52,309 bases of DNA from JAVBLP01 sp052034625 (GTDB taxonomy: Bacteria > Elusimicrobiota > Endomicrobiia > Endomicrobiales > Endomicrobiaceae). The stretch covers positions 1 through 52,309 of the forward strand of contig JBPOII010000016.1 in assembly GCA_052034625.1 (NCBI GenBank), in the 5' to 3' direction. Of the stretch, positions 1 to 7,845 are shown one piece after another. The notes under the pieces were generated by a model that saw nothing but the letters and a program-made list of their open reading frames with translations, was not told where the DNA came from and did no database searches. Both the position numbers and the translations under genes were made by a program. The stretch's first letter is position 1; the number at the start of each line of letters is the position of its first letter.

Positions 1-186
1 ATATTAGTTACCGGCGATAGATTTCTTTATAAAATGGTACGTAAAATTGCCGGGGAACTTGTCAGGATCGGCATTGGGATACAAACTTTTGAAATATTTA
101 AAGAAGGCATCATAACAAAAGATAAAAGCAAAATAGGGAAACCTGCACCTTCTTATGCCTTATATCTGGCAAAAATAACATACTAA
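1..186 (+). CDS. truA: tRNA pseudouridine synthase A, C-terminal end (partial)
   Basis: Reading frame 1 is open from the first base and ends with TAA at 184-186, giving the last 61 residues of a protein. The segment RFLYKMVRKIAGELVRIG matches the conserved TruA C-terminal stretch (FLxHMVRxIVGxLxxVG), and the ending KSKIGKPAPSYALYLAKITY matches the usual D-x-S-x-AGPTAPPxGLYLxxVxY close. TruA makes pseudouridine at positions 38-40 of the tRNA anticodon arm. The catalytic aspartate lies upstream of the window, so activity cannot be judged. The match rests on family motifs. Confidence 0.85.
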   Translation: MLVTGDRFLYKMVRKIAGELVRIGIGIQTFEIFKEGIITKDKSKIGKPAPSYALYLAKITY

Positions 187-1149
187 ATCTCCATTTCTAC
201 CCCTTTTTTTACTTCTGATTCAGCAATTCTCTCTAATTCAAAACCCGAACCCAGCAGCAGCGTTATTATATAAAAATTTTAAGCTTTCCTTTTATATCTT
301 CAAATTTCTCTAAATTAATTTAAAAAGGGGTAAAAGGTCTTTTCCTAAAAAACTCTTTATAAAATAACCTGTCTTTTAATGATCCCAAATTCGCCTTATA
401 CGCATTTCCAGGTATATAAGTATACTATCCTATTTTCCTAAAATTCAAAAAATCAAATTATTAAAATTTTCAAATTCTTATTAACAGATAAATAACGATG
501 TGAGTGATATTTAATAACTCTTAAAGCTATTTATTACGTTAATATAAATTATTTATATTTATAAATGATAATTTATTATCACATAACATTTTGCTTTACT
601 GTTAACAAATCAGAAAAACACCTCTTCAACTTAACATAATGTATGTTATCAGACATTGTTTTGGTAAGTTTTAGGCAAAAAATTAATGAAATTTTTTAAT
701 CAAAAATTTTAAATTTTGAAAAACAGGGTCCTTTCACGGCATGTATTTTTTGCTTTTAAATTTGCTTGATTTGATTTTCAAGGTACTCAAGTATCCCTGA
801 AATTGAATTTGGAGATTTTGTGTTTTTTAAAGTTTTGTTGATTTTAAAATTTTTTGACAAATTTCCCATTTTCTTAAATTTTGGATTTGCCGTATTTTGA
901 TTTGAGGTATAGTTTAATACCTTGGATTTTCATTTTTGAAAATGCGTTATTTAAAATCTAAGGTTTTAACATACCAGAAAGCGAATTTAGCGGTTTGTTG
1001 ATTTATAAATAATGAAAACAAAACCCCCTCACCAACAAGGAAAAATAGAATGAGGGGTAATCTGTCATTTTTTTTTGGATCGACACCATCACAAATCAAG
1101 GCTTTTGTAGTTTTTGCAGTTCATTCGTAATTACCGTTTCGCCATTCCG
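187..1149. other. long AT-rich intergenic region without genes
   Basis: No credible reading frame is visible on either strand. Some structure can be seen. TACCCCTTTTTTTA at 199-212 and TAAAAAGGGGTA at 321-332 are inverted copies. CCTTGGATTTT at 920-930 is inverted as AAAATCTAAGG at 953-963 (10 of 11), enclosing CATTTTTGAAAATG. CCCCTCA at 1025-1031 pairs with TGAGGGG at 1051-1057 and is followed shortly by a run of T. The region lies between convergent truA (+) and thiE (-), so terminators are expected, but none is textbook. Confidence 0.5.
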
Positions 1150-1330
1150 TCTGTCTTTCCCGAGTGTCTTTGTCGGGAATCCACGTTAAAATAAGAAAAA
1201 ATAAGGACAAAATGGATCCCCGACTACGAATTTCGGGGATGACCCTGACGGGTCAGTTCGCAAACCGACAAATATTTTCAAACGAATGCAAATGAGGCGG
1301 CGATTTGCTCTCTTTCTAAAAGTGAGACGG
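1150..1330 (+). repeat. composite palindromic repeat, copy 1 (modules B, C, D)
   Basis: Module B has arms TTCCCGA (1157-1163) and TCGGGAA (1173-1179) around GTGTCTTTG, then ATCCACGTTAAAA. Module C has arms ATCCCCGA (1216-1223) and TCGGGGAT (1233-1240) around a core like CTACGAATT. Module D starts with the small palindrome GACCCTGACGGGTC and runs on as CAGTTCGCAAACC. Related copies lie at 15866-15905, 16418-16590, 21920-21952, 44958-44992 and 51958-52145. All are between genes, with no coding capacity, as expected of a MITE-like or REP-like family. Confidence 0.75.
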
Positions 1331-1356
1331 GTATAAGGGTATGCAATACCCTTAAG

Positions 1357-2061
1357 CTATCTTTGCCATGCTTTTACTAGAGCTTCTGTAGAGGAAAGAG
1401 GATCATCAGAGCCGGCAATTTCACTTACAACAAAGAAACCGTCAACACCTGTAGCTTTTAAGCCTGCAATGTCTTTCAGTTTTACCCCTCCGCCTATCAC
1501 AATAGGCAAGGGGCTTATGCTTTTTAATTCTTTTATTTCATTTAAGTTTCGTTCTATGATTTTACCGTCGACTAAACCGCAATCAGGTTTGGTGCTGGTA
1601 GCTCTTAAAGGTCCTGCACCGAAATAATCAACCGTTCCGGTTTTGAAGTTCTTTATATATTCGAATAGATCTTTTGACCTTGCAGAAATGCCTATTATTG
1701 CATTTTCTCCAAGCATTTTCCTTGCCAGATCAGCAGGCATATCATCTTGTCCCAAATGCACTCCGTCAATTTTTAAACCCTCTAATCTTAATGCCACAGC
1801 TATATCAACTCTATCATTGATCACTAAAGCTGTTTTATCCTGTTTTCCGGCTTTTTTTATCTCTTTGGCAGCTATTCGCCCTAATTGCATAAATTCTCTT
1901 CTAGAGGCTGTTTTAGAGCGTATTTGGAGAAATGTTATACCGCCGTTTACAGCATCTCTTATAACTTCTCTAAAATCTTTATTTTTAATATTCTCAGGTC
2001 CTGCTACAAAATATACCGACAGATCAAATGAATTCCTTAAATGATCATATTCTTGATTCAT
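1357..2061 (-). CDS. thiE: thiamine-phosphate synthase ThiE
   Basis: Joins hydroxymethylpyrimidine diphosphate to hydroxyethylthiazole phosphate to give thiamine monophosphate in the cytoplasm. The TIM-barrel motifs appear in order: FLQIRSK near residue 43, VINDRVDIA near 80, GVHLGQDD near 99, the phosphate-binding GPLRATSTKPD near 148 (GPxxxTxTK in the family) and IVIGGG near 187. Length 234 is slightly over the usual 210-220. The ATG at 2061 is preferred to the in-frame TTG just before it because AGAGGTG sits about eight bases upstream. The gene overlaps the end of thiM by 17 bases, so the two are probably co-translated under the upstream TPP riboswitch. Confidence 0.93.
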   Translation of the reverse strand: MNQEYDHLRNSFDLSVYFVAGPENIKNKDFREVIRDAVNGGITFLQIRSKTASRREFMQLGRIAAKEIKKAGKQDKTALVINDRVDIAVALRLEGLKIDGVHLGQDDMPADLARKMLGENAIIGISARSKDLFEYIKNFKTGTVDYFGAGPLRATSTKPDCGLVDGKIIERNLNEIKELKSISPLPIVIGGGVKLKDIAGLKATGVDGFFVVSEIAGSDDPLSSTEALVKAWQR

Positions 2062-2890
2062 CAAATTTCACCTCTGATAAATGATTTTTTGCATATTCTG
2101 AAATTTTTTCAGCATTCATTAAACTTATATTGTCGATAAAAGCATTTTGAAAAGATGCTGTACCTTTTCCTTCTTTATAAGCTGTTTCAGATGCCCATTT
2201 ATATGCTATTGATGAAGTTAATGCTGCTGTCATTTTATCTGTTATAGCTGCAAAAACGGCCATTATACCGCCCAAAGAACAACCGGCGCCGGTAATGCTT
2301 TTTAACATTTCCGATCCGCCGGTTATTTTATACGCTTTATTTTTACTTACTATTAGATCTATTTCTCCTGAAACTGCGACAATCCCGTCTGTATATTTTG
2401 CAAGCATCAATGCTGACATTGCAGCATCTTTAACTTTATCCGTAGAATCAACACCTTGCAGATTTCCTTTTGCAGTTGATAAATTCCAAAGATTTGCCAA
2501 ATTTATTATTTCAGAAGCATTGCCTCTTATAATATCAGGCTTATACTGCTTCAATTCCAGCATTACTGCATTGCGGGTTTCTCCAAGCCCTGCAGCTACA
2601 GGGTCTAAAACCCAAGGTTTACCAAGTTCTACGGCAGCTTTTGCCGCTTCAGGCAAGGCTTTTACGGCAATAGGCTGTAAAGTACCCATATTAATATAAA
2701 ATGCCTTTGAAACGGAAGCTAACGGCTTTGCTTCATCAGGCAAAAAGCACATAGCTGCCGAACCGCCTGCCGCCAGTTGAATATTTGCAACTAAATTTAT
2801 AGTTACAAAATTTGTCCAAGAGCCTACTAAAGGTTTTTCCTTCTTTACATCATTTACAGCTTTTGCTGTTGCTAAAATTTCCTTTTCCAC
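2045..2890 (-). CDS. thiM: hydroxyethylthiazole kinase ThiM
   Basis: Phosphorylates the thiazole alcohol (4-methyl-5-hydroxyethylthiazole), a salvage step that supplies ThiE. The ribokinase-like fold is recognised from an N-terminal KPLVGSWTNFVTINLVAN segment (PLVHxITNYVxxNxxAN in the family) and from SITGAGCSLGGI near residue 200, which holds the conserved GxGC with the active-site cysteine. Length 281 is a little over the usual 265. Translation starts at GTG (2890-2888), with AAAGGAG six bases upstream forming the 3' edge of the TPP riboswitch. Neither thiC nor thiD is beside it, so this locus alone serves salvage. Confidence 0.93.
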   Translation of the reverse strand: MEKEILATAKAVNDVKKEKPLVGSWTNFVTINLVANIQLAAGGSAAMCFLPDEAKPLASVSKAFYINMGTLQPIAVKALPEAAKAAVELGKPWVLDPVAAGLGETRNAVMLELKQYKPDIIRGNASEIINLANLWNLSTAKGNLQGVDSTDKVKDAAMSALMLAKYTDGIVAVSGEIDLIVSKNKAYKITGGSEMLKSITGAGCSLGGIMAVFAAITDKMTAALTSSIAYKWASETAYKEGKGTASFQNAFIDNISLMNAEKISEYAKNHLSEVKFDESRI

Positions 2891-2896
2891 TTTATT

Positions 2897-2993
2897 CTCC
2901 TTTCGCTAGTATTACCTAGATCAAGTTTTACGGTATAATCTCAGCCCTGTCCTTAAAGGACATACAGCAGGTTTCCCACCCGCAGGCACCCGT
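2897..2993 (-). promoter_or_regulatory. TPP riboswitch (THI element)
   Basis: On the minus strand the conserved THI-box parts occur in order: ACGGGTGCC near the 5' end, GGGCTGAGA (complement around 2938-2947), then CTTGATCTAGGTAATACTAG and GCGAAAGGAG. The middle arm is extended by the hairpin TGTCCTTTAAGGACA. The 3' end of the aptamer merges with AAAGGAG, the ribosome binding site of thiM, so thiamine pyrophosphate probably acts by hiding that site. The element lies between the carboxynorspermidine dehydrogenase gene and thiM. Confidence 0.95.
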
Positions 2994-3007
2994 TATTTTT
3001 TAAAGAA

Positions 3008-4228
3008 CTATTTTATTTCTTTAACTTCTGTAGGAAGACCAATTTTGTTGAGCAGATCAATAAAAGGATCCGGATCAAGCTCTTCAACATTGACCATCTT
3101 TTTTACATCCCATGTACCGTTTGCAATTAATATTGCAGTCGCTACGGCAGGAACTGCTGCCGTATAGCTGATAGCCTGAGATTCAACTTCTTCATAGCAT
3201 TTTTTATGATCGGATATATTGTATATAAACACTTCTCTTTCTTTGCCGTCTTTAGTTCCTTTTACCAAGTCGCCTATGCAAGTCTTTCCGGTATAATTAG
3301 GTGCTAGAGTTTTAGGGTCCGGGAGACAGGCTTTTACGACTTTTAAAGGAACAACCTCTAGACCTTCAGCCGTTTTTACAGGCTGTGCCGATAAAAGACC
3401 GATATTTTTTAAAACATTAAAACAATTGATATAGTGATCACTGAAACCCATCCAAAATCTTATTGAATTTGCGTCTATATTTTTTGAGAGTGAATGAATT
3501 TCATCATGACCTGTAAGATATATAGGATGTTTGCCTATAACTGGAAAATCATATTCTTTTTTGGTAGCATGCACGGCACTTACTACCCACTGTTTATCTA
3601 TCCATGACCACACTTTCGAAAATTCTCTAAAATTTATTTCAGGATCGAAGTTCGTAGCAAAGAACTTTCCATGATCTCCGGCATTTACATCCATAATATC
3701 TATTGTATCTATCTTATCAAAATAGTGTTTTTGAGCATAAGCCGCATATGCATTAACAACACCCGGATCAAAACCTGCACCTAGAATGGCAGTGATGCCT
3801 TTTTCTTTACAAACATCCAGCTTTTTCCATTCATAGTTTGCATACCATGGCGGATTTTCACATACTTTTAAAGGGTCTTCATGAATTGCCGTATCTATGT
3901 ATGCAGATCCTGTTTCGATACAAGCATCTAAAATATACATATTACAAAAAGCGGAGGCAAGATTAATAACCAATGAAATATCAAGTTTTTTTATTAGTTC
4001 TATCATCTCCTGCGTATTCATAGCATCGCATTGTTCAGCCTTTATTACTTTTGAAGGGTCTTTATAATTATTTTTTCTTTTAACACTTTCCAAAATCTCA
4101 TTACAGGCTTCTATTGTCCTCGATGCAATATAAATATTGCCGAACAAATCATTGTTTTGTGCAATTTTATGAGCTGCAACATGCGCAACACCACCTGCCC
4201 CTACAATAAGTACATTCCTTTTTTTCAT
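3008..4228 (-). CDS. carboxynorspermidine dehydrogenase (saccharopine dehydrogenase family)
   Basis: The 406-residue protein starts with a Rossmann NAD(P)-binding motif, VLIVGAGGVAHVAAHKIA (residues 6-23), and continues as a saccharopine-dehydrogenase-like enzyme. GAGFDPGVVNAYAAYAQKHY near residue 150 is typical of the group, and the length is usual for it. The next gene upstream (nspC) encodes carboxynorspermidine decarboxylase, the partner in the alternative polyamine route. This enzyme would condense a diamine with aspartate semialdehyde and reduce the imine to carboxynorspermidine or carboxyspermidine. A weaker alternative is a lysine-pathway saccharopine dehydrogenase. Start ATG at 4228 follows GGGAAAAA. 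Confidence 0.88.
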   Translation of the reverse strand: MKKRNVLIVGAGGVAHVAAHKIAQNNDLFGNIYIASRTIEACNEILESVKRKNNYKDPSKVIKAEQCDAMNTQEMIELIKKLDISLVINLASAFCNMYILDACIETGSAYIDTAIHEDPLKVCENPPWYANYEWKKLDVCKEKGITAILGAGFDPGVVNAYAAYAQKHYFDKIDTIDIMDVNAGDHGKFFATNFDPEINFREFSKVWSWIDKQWVVSAVHATKKEYDFPVIGKHPIYLTGHDEIHSLSKNIDANSIRFWMGFSDHYINCFNVLKNIGLLSAQPVKTAEGLEVVPLKVVKACLPDPKTLAPNYTGKTCIGDLVKGTKDGKEREVFIYNISDHKKCYEEVESQAISYTAAVPAVATAILIANGTWDVKKMVNVEELDPDPFIDLLNKIGLPTEVKEIK

Positions 4229-4253
4229 TTTTTCCCATTTCCCTCCTTTTGTC

Positions 4254-5363
4254 TTATGATAGATTTTTTACAAAATCATTGTATAGAAAATTCCTGACAA
4301 TTTCCATTTTGCCATTGAGTCTTTTGACAACTATTGCCGGCATTTTAACGCCATTGAACCAATTTTTCTTAACCATAGTATATCCGGCAGTATCATCAAA
4401 ACGAACTATTGAACCGACTTTTAATTTTCTTGCGAGCTTATAAGTTCCAAAAACATCTCCTGCTAGACAAGATCTTCCGGCTATAATATATTCATACTTA
4501 CCGCTTCTTTCAGCAATTTTTGCAGGAGTTTGATATATGAGAAGGTCCAGCATATGAGCTTCAGTTGAAGCATCAACTATTGCTATCTCTTTGCCGTTCT
4601 CAACTATATCAAGAACTGTAGTTACAAGCTCTGCAGAATTTGTTATTGCTGCTTCTCCAGGTTCGAGATAAACTTGTACTTTATATTTTTCAGCAAACTC
4701 TTTAAGCTTATTGCAAAACTTATCAATAGGATAGCCTTCTTTAGTGAAATACAATCCTCCGCCAAGACTTACCCAATCGACTTTTTCAAGTACCTTTTTA
4801 TATTTTAAAGCTATTTTATCAAGCATAGCGCTAAAAACCTCAAAATCGTCATTTTCACAATTATAATGGAACATAACTCCGTCGATCTTATCAAGGACAG
4901 CATAAACTTTTTTTATATCAACAACACCAAGTCTTGAGTGTTTACGGGCAGGATCGGCAAGATCGAAATGAGAATAGCTTATTCCAGGATTTATCCTTAA
5001 GCCTACTTTAAGATGTTTAACATCTTTATAAAACATTTCAAGCTGGGAAACAGAATTGAAAATAACTTTATCAGATATCTTTTTCAAAGCCGTAATATCG
5101 TCTTTGGAATATGCTACGCTGAATGCATGCGTTTCCTTACCGAATTTCTCATAGCCTAACTTTGCCTCATACAGCGAACTGCTTGTTGTACCGTCCATAT
5201 ATTTACTCATAAGCCCGAAAACGGACCATGTTGAAAAACATTTCAAAGCCAAAACAGATTTAGCGCCTGAATGCTTTCTGATATATTCAATCTTCTTCAT
5301 ATTCCTTAAAAGTTTTTTCTCATCTATCAAGTAATATGGAGTTTTGATTTTATCTTTATTCAT
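4254..5363 (-). CDS. nspC: carboxynorspermidine decarboxylase NspC
   Basis: PLP-dependent fold-III decarboxylase of 369 residues, which decarboxylates carboxynorspermidine or carboxyspermidine to norspermidine or spermidine. The PLP lysine is K41 in SVLALKCFS. HYNCEN near residue 190, SLGGGLYF near 225 and YLEPGEA near 260 are family motifs. GRSCLAGDVFG near residue 305 carries the conserved active-site cysteine. The start at 5363 is chosen over an upstream in-frame ATG at 5399 because AAGGAAT lies just before it and the longer form would overlap the preceding gene. It lies ten bases after the DUF1805 gene and 25 bases before the dehydrogenase gene, so these look like one operon. Confidence 0.93.
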   Translation of the reverse strand: MNKDKIKTPYYLIDEKKLLRNMKKIEYIRKHSGAKSVLALKCFSTWSVFGLMSKYMDGTTSSSLYEAKLGYEKFGKETHAFSVAYSKDDITALKKISDKVIFNSVSQLEMFYKDVKHLKVGLRINPGISYSHFDLADPARKHSRLGVVDIKKVYAVLDKIDGVMFHYNCENDDFEVFSAMLDKIALKYKKVLEKVDWVSLGGGLYFTKEGYPIDKFCNKLKEFAEKYKVQVYLEPGEAAITNSAELVTTVLDIVENGKEIAIVDASTEAHMLDLLIYQTPAKIAERSGKYEYIIAGRSCLAGDVFGTYKLARKLKVGSIVRFDDTAGYTMVKKNWFNGVKMPAIVVKRLNGKMEIVRNFLYNDFVKNLS

Positions 5364-5373
5364 ACTATTCCTT

Positions 5374-5664
5374 TTAATAAATGATTTCCAACGCTTCACT
5401 GACAGGCATACCGCTGGCTATTCCGGCAGCGCTTGCGAAAGATGTTGCCGCTGCGATTTTTGTTTTAAGCACATCGTCTATAGTTTTTACACCGGTTACA
5501 AAAGCCGCAATATTACCTTTTTTTTCTGCGGTTTCAAGGTTAAGAAAACCGCACATAATAAATCCTTTTGAACCTTTTATATAAACAAGTTTTGTTTCGG
5601 GAGCGATTTCATCTTCAAAAGCCAGATATTTTTTCCCGTTAACTGTTATCTCTTTTATCTGCAT
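5374..5664 (-). CDS. DUF1805 (YunC-like) protein of unknown function
   Basis: A 96-residue protein with the DUF1805 signature: a start like IKEITVNGKKYLAFE, then GSKGFIMCGFLNLETAEKKG near residue 32, GVKTIDDVLKTKI near residue 60 and a GIASGMPVSEALE end. The family is found in many bacteria and archaea and has no settled function. The ATG at 5664 overlaps the stop of the GH57 gene as TAATG, with GGATGG eight bases upstream. An earlier ATG at 5676 is less likely because its purine stretch is too close. Its place between a GH57 enzyme and polyamine genes gives no firm clue to function. Confidence 0.85.
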   Translation of the reverse strand: MQIKEITVNGKKYLAFEDEIAPETKLVYIKGSKGFIMCGFLNLETAEKKGNIAAFVTGVKTIDDVLKTKIAAATSFASAAGIASGMPVSEALEIIY

Positions 5665-7844
5665 TATATTGACCATCCTTCATAACAAAAAGTCTCAGCA
5701 GGTTTTGGTATTATTATTGATGACTGATAAGGCCATCTCTCAATTTCCATATTATTTTTATCAACACTTATCGTAAACTCAATATTTTCGTACTCTTCCG
5801 GGAATTCAAGTTCATCAAGAGCAACTTTTATTTCTACAATCTTATCATAAGCTGCATTTTCATGATTAAGTTCTTTTTCCCCTTTTTCAGTTTTCAATGT
5901 AAAGTGTGAAAGTTTGCCAGAAGAATCAAACCTTACAGTTACTTTTGATTTAGCCGGATTCATAAACCTTATATGGAATACAAGCTCTTCAATAGATTTT
6001 GCCGATATGTCTTTATCTATATCAAATCTGAAGAATAGATCTTTAAGGCTGAAACCATAATAAAAATAATTCAATGCTGCCGACACCTGATGCATAGAAC
6101 CGCCGGCTTGGCCGACTTCATAATAACCGGCATTCTTCCATTCAAAAAAATTAGTCACTTTACCGTCAATATTAGGCTCTATAAAGTCCGAAGGGGCAAT
6201 GGCATTATGTTTTTTAGGAGTATTTTTTATGGCTTTATAAAGTATGTCCGGCGGTTTCTGTCCGAAACACTCATAAACTTTTATAAGATGCTGTCTATAA
6301 ATAAAGTCAAAAGCCGCATCATTTGCTGAAGAATGATCTGCTCCAAACCACCAATTCCAGTCGGAACCTTCAGCGGCATAAAGAGTTTGCCAAGCTTCTT
6401 TTTCCTCATCCGAACCTTTAAAAGCAGAGTTTTTTTCAAGAAAATCAACAATAAAATCTCTTGTCATTCCAAGTAAATCCCAAGAAGTATTATCTTCGTG
6501 ATGTCCAATCCATATACCAAAATTGCCGTTTATCCATGAACCTGCTGTAAGACCTTTTAGCTTATTTTTCGGCGGGAACTTCTCAAGATACTCACTTATT
6601 TTTACAGTCTCTATTACAGGATCATTGCTGAGTTTTTCATAAAGTTTTGTAAGGAAATCCCATCCGTCATTCTTATAGTATTCCCAGCAATTCTCTCCGT
6701 CAAGTATAACCGATACCAGCGGAGCATCATAGTTTGCACCGACATAAAGACCGATATTTCTTATCTTATTTATAAAATCATTTGCTGCATCCTCTGGATC
6801 CCATTTTGAGTATACAAAACCTATTGAATCTGAAAGCCCGTGGTCTCTAAAGATCATATTTATTTCTCTGCCGTTTACCGCAAGACGAAAAGGTCTGAAA
6901 AGCATTCTTCTGTCCAAAGCTACTTCCTTTGAACTGTTTAGTAAAACAGCTTCATCAGTAGCCATCCACTGTATTCCGGCATCAGCAACAATAGTTGCCA
7001 TTTCATTTGAAACCGAACCTTCTGAAGGCCACATACCGTTAGGTCTCTTACCGAAACGCTCTTCATAGAACTTTGCGGCATTCTCTACATGCCACTGGGC
7101 ATCTTCAGGATGAGAAAATCTTTTTGAAGGCAATATCATATTCGGTGTTGCCTGATGAGCGGCATTCGTATCACATATAAGAGGTAAAATCGGATGATAA
7201 AAAGGCGTGATAGAAACCTCTATCTGTCCTCTATCCTGAGCTTCTTTATGTTTTGCAACTATCATACCGCATATTTCAAGTTGTTTATCTATAAGTTTGC
7301 GTTTTTCCTCTTCCGTAAAATCTCTGCCTTTATCATATAGACCATTTATAAAATCATCATTCGAACGCCAATACGGATCCATCCAGGTCAAGTTGAACCA
7401 AACTTGCAGATCGCGGAAATCTTCAGTTTTAAAATAGTTGAGCGTTCTTCTTATTTCTGTTTCCGTTGTTTGTCTTCCGCGTTTTTCAAGAAGCTGGAGA
7501 TAGCGGTTATAAGGAAATATCATATTGTCCCAATTCGCCATAAAAAAGTTCATCAGAATAAAAACTTTTTCATCATCATTGAGTTCTTCAGCATTCTTAA
7601 GGGTCATATCAAGAAATTTATCTTTTGCTTTTCCTGAAGCATATTCTTCAAGCTGTATTATAAGAGAAGGAACCAAGTTAAAATTTGCTTTAACTTTCGG
7701 ATAAGGGTCAAGAGCAGCTACCATATCATAATAATCTTTTGTAGCATGAAGCCTCACCCATGGAAGCTCATATGTATTATTCACCGGATTTTTGTACATC
7801 GGCTGGTGTTGGTGCCATAAAAAGGCCAAATAAACTTTTTTCAT
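5664..7844 (-). CDS. glycoside hydrolase family 57 protein (alpha-amylase-like)
   Basis: A 726-residue GH57 enzyme with no signal peptide, so probably cytoplasmic and acting on alpha-glucans such as glycogen. HQHQP (residues 11-15) is conserved motif 1. A segment ITPFYHPILPL near residue 210 fits motif 2. WPSEGS contains the likely nucleophile E275, and VILDGENCWEYY contains the likely acid/base D382. A helical domain follows, and about 170 C-terminal residues look like a beta-sandwich. GH57 covers amylases, branching enzymes and 4-alpha-glucanotransferases, and the exact activity cannot be told here. The gene starts just after the stop of the outer-membrane protein gene and overlaps the DUF1805 gene by one base. 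Confidence 0.93.
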   Translation of the reverse strand: MKKVYLAFLWHQHQPMYKNPVNNTYELPWVRLHATKDYYDMVAALDPYPKVKANFNLVPSLIIQLEEYASGKAKDKFLDMTLKNAEELNDDEKVFILMNFFMANWDNMIFPYNRYLQLLEKRGRQTTETEIRRTLNYFKTEDFRDLQVWFNLTWMDPYWRSNDDFINGLYDKGRDFTEEEKRKLIDKQLEICGMIVAKHKEAQDRGQIEVSITPFYHPILPLICDTNAAHQATPNMILPSKRFSHPEDAQWHVENAAKFYEERFGKRPNGMWPSEGSVSNEMATIVADAGIQWMATDEAVLLNSSKEVALDRRMLFRPFRLAVNGREINMIFRDHGLSDSIGFVYSKWDPEDAANDFINKIRNIGLYVGANYDAPLVSVILDGENCWEYYKNDGWDFLTKLYEKLSNDPVIETVKISEYLEKFPPKNKLKGLTAGSWINGNFGIWIGHHEDNTSWDLLGMTRDFIVDFLEKNSAFKGSDEEKEAWQTLYAAEGSDWNWWFGADHSSANDAAFDFIYRQHLIKVYECFGQKPPDILYKAIKNTPKKHNAIAPSDFIEPNIDGKVTNFFEWKNAGYYEVGQAGGSMHQVSAALNYFYYGFSLKDLFFRFDIDKDISAKSIEELVFHIRFMNPAKSKVTVRFDSSGKLSHFTLKTEKGEKELNHENAAYDKIVEIKVALDELEFPEEYENIEFTISVDKNNMEIERWPYQSSIIIPKPAETFCYEGWSI

Positions 7845-7845
7845 T

